Shown in pieces: positions 25,244-35,886 of a DNA stretch of 64,000 nucleotides. The stretch's first letter is position 1. Every line of letters begins with the position of its first letter. The notes beneath the pieces are model-generated. The model did not search any database. It had not been told where the DNA came from and was given only the letters and a program-made list of their open reading frames with translations. Source of the DNA: Lasiosphaeria ovina (Eukaryota > Ascomycota > Sordariomycetes > Sordariales > Lasiosphaeriaceae); contig JAULSN010000001.1 in NCBI GenBank assembly GCA_033439765.1, forward strand, positions 4,836,001-4,900,000. Direction: 5' to 3'. Made by a program: the position numbers and the translations under genes.

Positions 25244-28200
25244 ATGGCATCGCGCATCTTCACGCTCCCGCTATGGGCGCCATCCGGTCAGACTGAGGCC
25301 GAGGCCGGGGCCGGGCAGAGTCAAGCCGAGCAGATTGGTGTTGACCAGCCGTTGTTGAGCAGCGAGACCCGAGTCGACGCAGCAGGCCAACCTGGAGCGT
25401 GGTTTGGCAAGGGCGGCAAACTCTTTGCAGAGGAGCGAAAAACTCCCATCAGTCCCAACTCATCGGGTTCGGAGGAGGGACCCACAGCAGCTGCCGGTAC
25501 TGGCACTGGCACTAGTTGGCCATCGGCGTCTCAGAGTCAACCTCTTCTCAGAACCGAGAGACGGAACCAAACATTATCCTCACGAGCCCTCAACCTCGCA
25601 CATCGCTGGTTTCGCTCTGCACCACCCCCCGCAAACATCACATCACAAACACACTCAACAAACCCCCTCGTCGCCGCAGATAGGATGCTGAGCCCGTCGA
25701 GTCGACTTCGCGTCGACTCAGACGTCGAGCCGCGAGCCGGCTTTTGGAGCGCCCTGCTCCTCCTCGTCGTGCTGGCCAAGTTTGCGGCCTTGACCGTGAG
25801 TCTTTTCTTTTCTTTTTTCCTTTCTTCTTGATTTTCTTGTCTCTTTCGCCGAGTTGTGGTCTTTCTTCCTACCTGCGTATTCTATCTCTCTTCCTACCTA
25901 CGCCCCTACCCATCTACCCACATATTTGGGTATATGAACCACCAGAAACGAGCCACTCGCTAACCAAGTCGCCTTTGCGATGAATTTATAGGACGTTTTT
26001 CTCTCCGGGCTTGTAAGTATTTTCATATCCGTGGAACCTTCTGCAGAGTCTGCAGCGGGTTTGATTTCTCTCGAATGATAGCGCTAACCTCTACTCGCCA
26101 GTTCGTGCCCTTGATCCCCTCCATCGTCGCGCAGCGTGGTGGAGTTACCGTCGACCAAGGTATGTTAGACGCTAAACGTGGGCTTTTCGTCGGAGACAAT
26201 ATGTGCGGGGCGCGATGCTGACTGTCTTGGCCTTGCTGCTGTCCAGTCCAGATGTGGACTTCGGTGCTCATCTCCGCATATGGCGGAGCTTTCGTGGCCG
26301 TATCCCGTGAGTGTCCCTCAGTCCTCTCTCCCCTGCTCTAAGGCCAGGGCTTAAGCTGACGTTTGAATTCTCTTCCCCTACAATAGCTCTGATGCCTTTC
26401 CTGGCCCGCAAGGGTCCGTCTCTTTGGGCCGTGCTCGTCGCCGGTCTCGTCTGTGCGGGTGCCTCACTCGCCCTCCTCCAACTCTCGTCCGTCTTGTCGC
26501 TTCTGGTTCTGGCTCGGATCCTCCAGGGTCTGGCGGGCGCCGCCATTGCCGGTGCCTGCTCGGCCTTGATATCGACGGCCATAGACCTCAACGGCGGCGC
26601 CAGCGTTTTGTCGTGGGTGACCCCCGCGCTCATCCAGAGCGCAGCTATGGCCGTCGCCCCGGCTGTCTCGGGCGTGCTGCACGACTATGCGGGCGGAGAG
26701 ACGGCTGTCTTCCGCTGCGCTTACGCCGTCATCGCCGTCAACGTTGTGCTCGGCCTGCTCGTCTTTGTCTTTGCCCGTGTCCCTGCCGCAAACCGAGCGA
26801 GTGGTTGTCGCAGAGACGACGGGCCTGCGGCGCATAAGAGCCGTGCCCAGAACTACGGGACCGTCAGGCTTAGAGGAGGCGGCGATATGTTGATGAGCGG
26901 GAACTCATCGAGGTCCAGCTCTCCTGGTCTGCTGTCGGTGAGCTCGAGGCGGAGCAGCGTCAGCTCCATCCACCGCGACCCGCAGCAGCCGTCGCCTCCC
27001 GGTCTGCGCATCACCACGGCCGTCTACGGATACCTGGTCGTCGCTTTCCTTGGCACGGCTCTTCAGAGCGTGTTGCCCATCTTTGTCGACAAGCGCTTCA
27101 ACTGGAGCACGTCGGCCGCCGGGATGATGTTTGTCTGGCTATCTGGTCCTGCCGTGCTCGTCGGGCCCCTCGCTGGCGCCCTCAGCTCCCGCGTGACAAA
27201 GACGGCTCGCTACCTCGCTGCCGTTGGCTTCCTCGCTTGCGCCCCAGCCCTCATGTACCTGGGCCGCCTCCCCGGTGGAGACTCGCCCGCCATCCAGCTC
27301 GCATTCCTCGCCACTCTCGCCGGTATCTCTGTGGCCCTTGGGCTGTGCGGCGACCCCCTTGCCAGAGAGATCAGGCGCGTGCAAGCCCGGGCCACGCGGC
27401 CATTCCCGGCCATCGACGACGACACCAGCGCGGGCACACAGGCCTCGAACCTGCCGAACCTGGCCCACGCTTGGGGCAGCTTGACCGGTCCTCTCGTCGC
27501 CGGCGCCCTCGCTTGGGTTTGCGGCTGGAAGACTATGACCAAGTCGCTGGGCCTCGTCAGCGCCCTCTCTGGGCTCTTGACACTCTTGTTCTTGCAAGGC
27601 TGGATTGGAAGCTCGTTCGGGGCGGCCCAGAACGGAAGCCACGCCTATGACTCAGACGAAGAGTCGTCGCCTCTCCTGCACGACTCTGCGCATGATGACC
27701 CCGAACAGTTTACCTCCCCTCGAGGACGGCCCGGCGGGTTTTTCGATACGGTCGGCAGCAGCGTCGATTCTAACAGCCCACACAACACCCGCGCTATTGG
27801 CAAGTCAGACGATTCGAGCGACGCTGCGAGAGAACAGGGCACGTCACGATACCGAGCGCACCGCCGGCAGTTCAGCGTGGACACGTTTGTGGGCCCGTCG
27901 CCGTCCTCGTCGAGTAAGGCGGCGTCGTCCTCGGTGTCGTCGGACGAGCTTTTCCGGACCCGCTTCCAAGCGGCCATCGACCTGCCCGTGGGCGCCGTGC
28001 TGCGGCCGCGCAACGCCGAGGAGCGCTTCGTTATGAGGGAAGCGCCCCACGCGCCAGCGACGGACCCGCGCCTCGCCGCTGGCCGCCGATACGTCCTCGA
28101 CATGGAGCAGCCGTCGGCCGACGGCGGCAAGGAGATGGTCAAGCGCCACGTCATCGTCTTCGAGGAGGGCCAGGTCCCGCCCGGCATGCTCCAGCGCCGC

Positions 28201-28425
28201 GAGCACCACACCGTCTCGGTCAACCGCCGCGCTAGCGGCGGAGACAACGACGACGAGGCTGCCGTCTTGGCCGGCAAAGACGACCACACCATGCGCGTGG
28301 CCGAGGAGACGGGTGCTGCCGCCGAGCAGACCGCGTTCCGCGACGAGTCCGCGGCCCGCTACGTCGTTGTTCTCTTGGAGAAGGGCGACGACGACGCGCT
28401 GGCCTCGAGCGAGGAGTCCCGCTAA
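25244..28425 (+). CDS. MFS transporter with long cytosolic tails
   Basis: Five exons are proposed: 25244-25795, 25993-26013, 26102-26159, 26247-26306 and 26387-28425 (909 aa). Every join uses GT-AG and keeps frame. Exon 2 is only 21 nt (DVFLSGL). The first helix begins after a roughly 165-residue polar N terminus with WSALLLLVVLAKFAALT. Helix 2 (VQMWTSVLISAYGGAFVAV) and following helices with LARILQGLAGAAIAG match major facilitator superfamily 1 drug/amine antiporter-like proteins. A Ser/Arg-rich loop separates the two six-helix halves. The C-terminal tail, about 300 residues, is soluble, acidic and Ser-rich. The usual size for the family is about 450-600 aa, so both tails are unusually long. 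Substrate is unknown. It is probably a plasma or vacuolar membrane protein. Confidence 0.85.
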
Positions 28426-28625
28426 TCAAGGGACAGGAGAGAGAAAAAGGGCGGTGTTTTGGTCGGGAAGCGGTTTGGGTCCAACTATTCTACGGGACCA
28501 AACACAGCAAGGGGCCGGGCACCGGCCGACCCGGAGAAACTGCCAGCCGAGGGTAGGAACGCGCGTTATTCTTATGATAGTAATGCCGCCGAGGCCGAAG
28601 GGAACGGGAAAAGTTAATTAACATA
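28426..28625. other. 3' flank of MFS gene up to the transposon target site
   Basis: A short spacer with the transporter's 3' end. The transposon target duplication TA is at 28624-28625. Confidence 0.5.
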
Positions 28626-28693
28626 ACGTGTCTGCATAGCGTGCGCCCACTCATAGCGTGCGCCCACTTTTCCCACCCCAATTGACCTTTCGC
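28626..28693 (+). repeat. Left terminal inverted repeat
   Basis: 68 bp, mate of 30419-30486. Inside it the unit ATAGCGTGCGCCCACT occurs twice, 17 bp apart. Confidence 0.95.
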
Positions 28694-28732
28694 ACGATAT
28701 TATAGTACTATAAAGGAAATGATAAATTGAAA

Positions 28733-30388
28733 CTACTCAGAATCCGGTTCTCCATCTATTTCTATATCCTCCTAGTACGTACGAGAATTATATCCAGTTT
28801 TACCGCAGTTGCCACAGTATCGCACACCTCCTACGCGCCTCTTCGCAAGACCACCCTCCGCCCGTATTTGTTCCTCTTACTCTACCTATATATCCTTTTC
28901 CGCCAAAAGATTACTAGCATCCCGTATAGTTAGTGGTCCTCCTACCCTAATATGTCTTTTTTTAGCCCTCCGGCGTTTACTTAATACTTTATTCGACTCC
29001 TTAAGCTCTCGGATACGATCCTTTATCAATACTATCTTATATATAACCTTCATCGTACCCTTCACAATTTGGTCAAGAGCTCTAAGAATTAGTATCGGAG
29101 AGCTACCTTAATACCTAGTAATACGATCTTTAATATATATTAATTAAAATAAGGCTTTAGTTATATTCTATAGCGTCTTAGAGACCTAAGTATTATATAT
29201 AATCTTAGAGGTAGCTAGGGGTATTAGCGTACGAAGCCTTATATCTAGCTGGGAAATTACCCTCTCTAAATTGAATAGTATAAGCCCTACCCCTCGGAAT
29301 CCTCCTTATACGTTTTTAGGTAGAAAAGTTACGTAAAATGCCTTATAAAAGGCGAGAAAGAAGTCCGGTTTCGCGATATAGTGGATATAGTAGTATATAA
29401 GTTTTTCGATTTCCTTACCGTACGACTACTTTAATACGCCGAAATACCTAATATCGAGCGGCTGGAGTAGGTAGGATAAGTACGGAGGTATATAAAGCGT
29501 AATAATATTATTAAACTTATAATAATCCTTAAACTCAAGCGAGTAGTAGCTCTTATACCTATTTAGGATTAGAAGGCGCTTTCTACCTATCGTATAAAGG
29601 CGAGAGTGCTCGTCGAAATGCTTAATCTAATCGATACCAATCCTATTATTGGTCCAGCCCGTATCGGAAAGATTAATCGTCTAATTAGGCGGGAAAGGGC
29701 TATTACGATACTAGCTTTCGAGGTGTACTTTCCCTATAATAACTACGTACGGAGGAATAGTATGGCCGCTCGACTGTACGGCTTGGATCACTATAACCTA
29801 TTCCCGATTACCAGGCTGGACCTTCTTCGTCCTCCCGCGACCATTAGACGAAGTAACGACGAGGGTAGGCGAGATCTAGCCCATCAAAAACCTAGTCTCG
29901 TCGAAGTTCTAGATATCCGACTCCTGGATTCCATACTTCGCGATTGTGTTACGAACAAGGTTGAACTACGCGCCAATTATCTTTGGATCTTCGTATTTGG
30001 CCCTTTGGTAGTCGTACGGACGCGACTAACGCGTCCGGAGCTCTGGTTGTCGTCGTACGAAGTTGGAAGCCTAGCGCGGTCCGACGTATGACGCGCTACG
30101 CGTCGCGCGTAGCAAGTTGGCCATATCTTCTACTAGATCGTATCCTGGCGAAAATCCTTACTCGTATAGGTCGAGGATCCTTCGTACAATGACCTCTTCC
30201 TCAAGGGAATCTAAATTCCTGTTGCTGGGGATCACATCTGCTCGTGGGAGTATTCCGTTCCGTCGTCGCTTCAGTATTCTTCGGTCGACCGAATACCGTT
30301 TTGCAGCGGTTCCAAGGCGGAGTTGCTTGTCGCGTTCCATAGCTTGAACGGCAAGCTACACTTGTGCTTCATTTCGTGCGGCGGGCAT
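28733..30388 (-). pseudogene. Fot1/pogo-type transposase, RIP-inactivated
   Basis: From the ATG at 30388 one frame can be followed for 552 codons to a TAG at 28735-28733 with no indel but about 20 internal stops. N-terminal helix-turn-helix sequence is visible (TAAKRYSVDRRILKRRRNG, then IPSNRNLDSLEEEVIVRRIL). The catalytic triad positions are D163 (NFDETRF), N276 in place of Asp (LILNRYKS, normally LDGHxS), and D312 (LQPLDIRYFG), with 35 residues between the last two. Near the C terminus a zinc knuckle reads CGNCGKTGYNSRTY, where the expected His and last Cys are both Tyr. Each stop is explained by TGG to TAG or CAR to TAR. Those changes, and the two Tyr, are C-to-T transitions in CpA context on one or other strand. 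The element is dead in cis but its ends are intact. Confidence 0.9.
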
Positions 30389-30418
30389 GTTTTGTTATGG
30401 AGGAATTTGCGATGTCGC

Positions 30419-30486
30419 GCGAAAGTTCAATTGGGGTGGGAAAAGTGGGCGCACGCTATGAGTGGGCGCACGCTATACAGACACGT
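30419..30486 (-). repeat. Right terminal inverted repeat
   Basis: Mate of the left repeat at 28626-28693. It differs at two positions; one is a CpA-to-TpA type change. Confidence 0.95.
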
Positions 30487-30488
30487 TA

Positions 30489-32065
30489 TTGTAACGGAAC
30501 GGGAATTTGCAGCAAGGCGCTCGTTTTTTCTTCTGAGCGAACCTCATTTTTATCGGATCTCGGGATTCCATTGTGTTTTGGGCCTGGTCCAGGATGTTGA
30601 TTAGACATCTAGCCCCTGTGTGAATAACTAGTTTTCCGGTTCTGCATCTAAATAAGGAGTTATCATTGTGTGTGCTCTCATAGGTGCCGGGTCCCGGAAG
30701 TCTCCCTATTCTCTGAGATAATTACTATGGCGATGATCCTATACTAGGACCGCCACAGGACTGTACCTTAGAGAATCCGAAATATATTGTCACTGTCCTC
30801 GGTACACATTCCAAGTCTAGCTTCGTATCCAATAATTCTCTAATGAAGCATGTGATTAGAACTTCAAGACTAATTAGATTCCAAGAACTCGGCAGGAGTG
30901 ACGGCAGGCGCGTAATTAATTATGGTCGACAGTAATAACAGATGAACACAGCTCCCAACCCCAAACGTTTTGTGATTACTCGCCGGACCATCCATCTTCG
31001 ACATGATTTCTGGGCCGTTGGTGAGGGAAAAGAAGGCGGCCCTTTTGAAATCCACCCCCCGATTCGCCTCCATCCAGGGCCCCCCTCTTGTCTAGGAAAC
31101 TTCCATCTTCACATCCATTTTTAAGGCACCGCCTGGGTTGCCTAGTGGACCCGGTATCGGGCCGGCTCTGGGTGGCTGATTTGCTCCAAGGCACGCCTAG
31201 AAAGGCAAAGTCAAACTGTAAAACTACCAAAGGCGCATCAAAACCCACCGATCAGAGATCAGAAAGTCTTCGGCAATTCACCTGGCGGAACGACGCAGCT
31301 GCTGCTGCTGCATTGCGGTTGGGGCTGCCACGTATGTTTGTTGGGGATTGCTTCGTGAGGATCAGGAATTGCGGTGCGTTTGTCGGAATGAGATGGAGAC
31401 ATGCACGCAGACGGGAAGCGACATGCGTCAGGGAAGAGACGTGCAGCGCAGAGATGCAGCGCAAAGAAAGAGAAGGTGCTGGTGGCGGTCTTGTAGTCAA
31501 GCCCGAACAGCATAGACGCGTCGCTGGGGATCCTGGGCGTGTGTTATTTCGAGGGATCTAGGCACGCGAAGCAGACGGGCCTGCAGGGAAACTGGTGGCG
31601 GGCCGGAGGCTGTCTTCGAGAGTGCGGCCGGTGTTGTATCGCAGGCGGCAGTATTCGAGAAAGAAGAGTTGGGTGTCGTCGTCCATTATGGTATGACTAC
31701 TTCTCTGGTGACTGGTGAGATCATCTGTATTCCAATCTCTTGGGAAGTTAGAGATGAAGTTCACTGTCCAAGTTCAGTTCCATTCGCAATGATGTGTACT
31801 TTGTGCTTTAATTTATGGTCTTCGTGTCTGAAGATATTGAGGACGAAAGCATTTGGCTTAATTCTGGTTCTATTGTCCACCTTTGTTTGGCCTAATTGTA
31901 TAACACATTACACAATAGCTACAGTAAACCATTTTTCTGCCGTTTCGCTGTGTGCGAAAACAATACCATCAAGATTCCGGACGACCCGCAACGCCCATCT
32001 GCGTGACCCGAATAAACAACTGGGATAGGAAGCGCACTGCCAGCATCGAGGCTGTTCTGATCAAC
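30489..32065. other. Intergenic, about 1.6 kb
   Basis: It follows the transposon. Open frames at 31088-31561 and 31669-32028 have neither domain nor codon bias. No repeat or RNA gene was seen. Confidence 0.45.
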
Positions 32066-32539
32066 ATGGCCGGAACGGTTCAGAAGCCACCTCGCTCTCC
32101 TATTGGAGAGATGTCTCTGCCTATCCGCCCTCCCGGGACTTCGCAAGCAAGGTCCCCAGCCCCAGCCATCAGCTCCCCTGCTTTGCAAACAATGTCCCCA
32201 GCCATCGGCGCTCCCCCGATTTTGCGAGCGGAGTCCCCGACGATCAGGGAGCGGAGCCCCGAGGTGGATTTGTCCACGATGAAGTCCCCGTCGGTTAAGG
32301 AGGTGATCCCAGAGCTGGGCCCGTCCACGACCAAGGAGGAGAGCCCCAACCCCTTCAACATTCGAGACTACGTAGACTCTTGGCCCGACGGGATGTTCAG
32401 TGAGTTTGTCCTTCCAGACCCAAAAATCGAGGCACCTTTCCCTCCTACCCTTCCAACTCTGCTCTGCCAACCACCACGCCAACCTTTTCTGCTCTGCCCT
32501 TTTCCGCAACCACCACCCTTCCAACTCTGCCCTGCCTGA
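32066..32539 (+). CDS. Hypothetical Pro/Ser-rich protein, 3' end uncertain
   Basis: The ATG at 32066 opens a Pro/Ser-rich frame with spaced SP motifs (SPIGEMSLPIRPPG, SPAPAISSPAL, MSPAIGAPPIL, SPTIRERSPEV) and then a more ordered end, NPFNIRDYVDSWPDGMF. A consensus donor GTGAGT lies at 32400. If used with the acceptor at 32637-32638, the protein would end with WSRTSPECGYWEVATIC at 32697, crossing the 3' end of the convergent gene by 14 bp. Unspliced, it stops at 32539 with low-complexity Pro/Leu. The 239-nt intron would be long for this genome. No family recognised. The regular motif spacing argues for coding, but the evidence is modest. Confidence 0.4.
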   Translation: MAGTVQKPPRSPIGEMSLPIRPPGTSQARSPAPAISSPALQTMSPAIGAPPILRAESPTIRERSPEVDLSTMKSPSVKEVIPELGPSTTKEESPNPFNIRDYVDSWPDGMFSEFVLPDPKIEAPFPPTLPTLLCQPPRQPFLLCPFPQPPPFQLCPA

Positions 32540-32683
32540 CTAACCCTCCATCCAGCCCCTGACTAACCCTCATCCTGCGGCGACCTCCGGGGGCCTGGTA
32601 ATGCCGCATCCTGCATGCTCTGTTTCGTCTACTTCCAGTTATCTGGTCCCGGACGTCTCCCGAATGCGGGTATTGGGAAGTCG

Positions 32684-33622
32684 CTACGATTTGTTAACTT
32701 TGATAATGGAAAATGATACAAAACATTTCCGGAAAGGTCGGAGAAGGACGGAAAACGGATAGAAAGAACGCTCCAGGGTTAGCACTTGCCTCTCACTGGC
32801 GCCCATCAGCTTCTTGCTGAGTTCGAATACGGCGTTCTTGCCCGTGACTTCCTCCTTTGCGCTAGTCTGTGAGTCTTTAATAGCGGCAGGACTTGTATCG
32901 CTGTTGTGCGGGCCGCTCTCCGTCTCCCTGGACGCCTGTGTAATGACCATCTTGGCCGCAAACTCGTCCTCGAGGCTCTTTGCGCGCTCGAGGTAGTACT
33001 CGTGGCGCTCTCGGACCAGCTCCTGTGTGCAGGCCCGTCTTTCCTTCTTGAACACCTTTATATTGTGCGCCCAGTTCTCCATCTTGTCGAGCAAAAACGC
33101 CTTCTTGAGTCTGAGCCTGAGCTGGCGTGCCGTGGCTGCCTTGTCTAGAGTTTTTGTGCCAGCTTCGTTGCTGGCTTCGCGGCGGCCCACGCGCGCCGCC
33201 GCCGAGTCTCGGAAGTCGACGTAGTTACGACGATGCTCGAGACGCTTCGCCTCGGCCCAGCTGGCCCACGACACTTGCAGCTGCTTGCGGCGTTCGACGT
33301 AGTCTCTATGCACGAAATCGCCGTAGTCCTGCGAATTCAATAGACGAGTGTTAGTGCTTCTAGCAGGCCATATGCAGAGGACGCGTCTGTTGGAGAGGAT
33401 GGGCACGCTGACCGGGGGGGCTGGCTGCGGGATAGAGGCGGCTACTATTTCTCGCCCGTCGAGCCAGTTCATAGTGCCCAAGGGCCCGTTACCGCTGGGC
33501 TGAGGATCTGAAGGTTCGAGGAAGTCGTATGGTGTGTAGCTTTGCAGGGACTCATTCTGGGTCGCAGCCTGAATCAAGGGTTCGCCGGCGAGGAGCGGCT
33601 CCTGCTGCACCGCAGCTTCCAT
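32684..33622 (-). CDS. Hypothetical coiled-coil protein
   Basis: A single open frame of 312 codons from ATG 33622 (MEAAVQQEPLLAGEPL). The first 80 residues are polar and Pro-rich. The rest is strongly charged and helical (VERRKQLQVSWASWAEAKR, NWAHNIKVFKKERRACTQEL, ERHEYYLERAKSLEDEFAAK), predicted as coiled coil. Two stretches look like introns of length 3n that would not break the frame. One is 33329-33382 (54 nt), with a CACTAACAC branch-like site and CGCAG acceptor but a weak GTCCTC donor. The other is near the 3' end, with a GTGAGA donor. So the true C terminus may be shorter. No known domain; a cytosolic scaffold-like protein is the most that can be inferred. Confidence 0.55.
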   Translation of the reverse strand: MEAAVQQEPLLAGEPLIQAATQNESLQSYTPYDFLEPSDPQPSGNGPLGTMNWLDGREIVAASIPQPAPPVSVPILSNRRVLCIWPARSTNTRLLNSQDYGDFVHRDYVERRKQLQVSWASWAEAKRLEHRRNYVDFRDSAAARVGRREASNEAGTKTLDKAATARQLRLRLKKAFLLDKMENWAHNIKVFKKERRACTQELVRERHEYYLERAKSLEDEFAAKMVITQASRETESGPHNSDTSPAAIKDSQTSAKEEVTGKNAVFELSKKLMGASERQVLTLERSFYPFSVLLRPFRKCFVSFSIIKVNKS

Positions 33623-34746
33623 TTTGAACTTGATGGTATCGTCGATTAAGGCGTGCGTAGTCTAACGGAACATGAAATGAAGGCGGCTCGGGTGCTGACT
33701 GCTGGTCTGGGTGGTGTGGTGATTTTGTGCTTGGGGATTTAGGCAACCGGCGGGCTTGTCCTCGAGTAGCTTGGTCGCGCGACCAGAAGGCTTTGACCTA
33801 GGTCTAAGTCCAGTCAATGGACGCGAGCGGGGCAGCTCGCTGTTGAATTCGGATGAAGACACAGACACCGACAAGGGAAGTGACGCGCTTGAGTGCGCAG
33901 AGGCATTGACACCTCGGGCCAATGAACAAAGTTCTCGGGTAACGCTGAACCTTCTGGCGTTCTATCTTGGATGTTGAATTTACCTAATTACAATTTAAGT
34001 CTACTGTGGCGTCGACACTCCTGCGTTGTTTTCAACCGGTTTGCTTCCTTGACGTGTATACCGAATGGGCTCTTCGGACCAGGAATGAAATAGCATGGGG
34101 TTACACATAAGCTGTCTAGGTACAAATAAAGAGGCGGAATCGGATGCTGTTGACTGAGGAATTAAGACGGTCAAGTATTCCCTAATTATGATCATGTCTA
34201 AATTTATGGCAGGCATCTTAGGTACCTAGTTTCGTGTTCTCTCATCGCAAATCGAACAAGACTCGCCGGGCTCGCCTCTTCTTTTCTTGATCATCTTCTC
34301 CTTAAAACCTCTTAGACTAGGCTCGATTTGTCTGTGGTGTCAACAACTTTGCTCAGATAGGCTCATTACTATTTTTAGCCAGGGTTAGGGATCGTAGAGG
34401 GCCGGTGGTGCGGTCTGGCCGCTGGCCGGTTGAGGCCGGAGCGGTGGGCCTTTGACTGGCGCATGACATCATGCGTCCAACCGAACAGGTGACAGGTGAA
34501 TCATTCGCCTCCAAATCGCCACCGCAAACACCTGACAGCCAGCCGCGGGCTGCCTCATTCACTATATTTGTTCTGCCGAATCCAGGGCTAGGGCACGGCC
34601 TTTTCGACATATCAACGCTATTCCCCTACAATCCCTATTACCAATTCTTTGAAAATAGTTTCAGAACAAAGCAAGTTGACTTGAAGAATCTCGACAGTTG
34701 CCACTCATTGTTCAATTTCAACTTCAACACTCACGACATCATCACC
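33623..34746. other. Intergenic between divergent genes
   Basis: It holds the two promoters. A palindromic GGTACC/CCTAG-type motif lies near 34219-34230. No gene is supportable. Confidence 0.45.
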
Positions 34747-34995
34747 ATGGGACACAGCTTCAACCGGGCCAACACAGCCACAAACATCGAGCCGCCGCCG
34801 CAGTGGCAGGACATCACAACTCACAAATACTGCAAGCGCGTCGACCTCGGTCGCCTCGGCAAGCCCAACAAGGCCCAAAAGTGTGATGAATGTCTCGCTG
34901 TCAAGGCCGCATCATCCAAGGCGAACCAACGCGACGCGGCAGCCCGTCGCCAGGAGAAGCTCTCGTGGGGGTTGGAGGGTAACGGCGTCGAATGA
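34747..34995 (+). CDS. Small conserved-looking protein with CxxC
   Basis: Single exon, 82 aa, in strong start context (ATCACCATGGGAC) after a pyrimidine/CA-rich leader typical of expressed fungal genes. The sequence has PPPQWQDITTHKYCKRVDLG, a KCDECLAVKAA motif and a basic helical end (SKANQRDAAARRQEKLSWGL). C56-x2-C59 with the upstream C39 may bind metal. GC-rich wobble positions support coding. I do not recognise a family. Its upstream in-frame extension has no better start. Confidence 0.6.
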   Translation: MGHSFNRANTATNIEPPPQWQDITTHKYCKRVDLGRLGKPNKAQKCDECLAVKAASSKANQRDAAARRQEKLSWGLEGNGVE

Positions 34996-35607
34996 CGACC
35001 TGCAACATATCAAGCCGGCGAGAGGGATGAGTCAAGTGTCTTGACAATCATATGAATTCATGTCGCTTTGCGTCGGCGCCGACGGTGGTCCCATCAACGA
35101 CAAAGTCGCGCGCCGTTGGATGAACGCCTAGCGCCGTGTTCAACACCGGAAACCGAAACAGCAAGGAAAATGGCTATCAGCGAGGTGCCTTGCCGAGATA
35201 CAGCGTGAGAGGCAATGCTTCGCTTGAGCTTTGGTCCAACTCGCTTGGCTTGCCGCAACTCGAAGCCACACGCACACCATAGCACCAGATATAGAGCCGC
35301 GATGGTCGGTCTGGCTGTCCCCTGCAACAAGCCAAGTTGGGATAGTCCTAGAAACACTAGAACGCATGTTGCTTTCTCCTGAGAGGAGATCGTCATTGAA
35401 CCTCACCGCCTCAAAGTGCGCCTGTGCTTCATTTCTCATCGACTTTGTCCAGCATCCAAGTCTCTTAACTGCCTTTGACCCATAACTGCCTTTGACCCTT
35501 AACAGCCTTTGACCCCGTAGCAGTGAAACTCCTTCATTGCTGGTCCATAGAGATTCAACCCTAACATTCCTCGACAACCGCAAATGTAAATCTTTCAGTA
35601 ATGCCGT
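34996..35607. other. Intergenic
   Basis: Contains three tandem copies of an 18-bp unit (TAACTGCCTTTGACCC core) at about 35465-35516. No gene supportable. Confidence 0.45.
35465..35516 (+). repeat. 18-bp tandem repeat, three copies
   Basis: Unit core TAACTGCCTTTGACCC; the third copy has AACAG for AACTG. Confidence 0.8.
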
Positions 35608-35623
35608 TTAGTAATAATCATCA

Positions 35624-35750
35624 TCCGAGTCGTAATCCGAGTCGTAATCCGAGTCGTAATCCGAGTCGTAATCCGAGTCGTAATCAGAGTCAGAGTCATA
35701 GTCAGAGTCAGAGTCATAGTCAGAGCCCGAGTCGTCAGTGTCGTCGTCAG
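35624..35750 (+). repeat. Minisatellite encoding an Asp-Ser-Tyr tail on the minus strand
   Basis: Five units of GAGTCGTAATCC are followed by AGAGTCAGAGTCATAGTC-type units. On the minus strand in one frame they read repeated DYDSDYDSD, which would be the C-terminal tail of the adjacent secreted protein if an optional intron is used. Confidence 0.85.
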
Positions 35751-35886
35751 TGTCGTACTCGTGATAATCAACATGGTGGTCAGTATACTTGCGACTGTCC
35801 CAAGAGTCGATGAAGCTCCTGCCATCTGGTTTAGCTAACCAATCTCTTTCGATCAGGGTCACTGGAAGGGACGAGCCGCTTGGCAA

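Larger units (their letters stand above)
28626..30486 (-). mobile_element. Fot1/pogo-like (Tc1/mariner) DNA transposon, RIP-mutated, complete ends
   Basis: The element is 1861 bp. Its terminal inverted repeats are 28626-28693 and 30419-30486, 68 bp each with two mismatches, starting ACGTGTCTG. It is flanked by a TA duplication at 28624-28625 and 30487-30488. The inner sequence is strongly AT-rich compared with the surrounding genes. It encodes one transposase relic on the minus strand (separate entry). Size, TA target site and transposase type all fit the Fot1/pogo branch of Tc1/mariner. The stop pattern is that of repeat-induced point mutation: TGG or CAG/CAA codons turned into TAG/TAA. Confidence 0.92.

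Noticed and set aside
31919..32524. 201-codon minus-strand frame opposite the Pro/Ser gene
   Set aside because: Arg/Trp/Gly-rich mirror of Ser/Pro codons; no plausible start.
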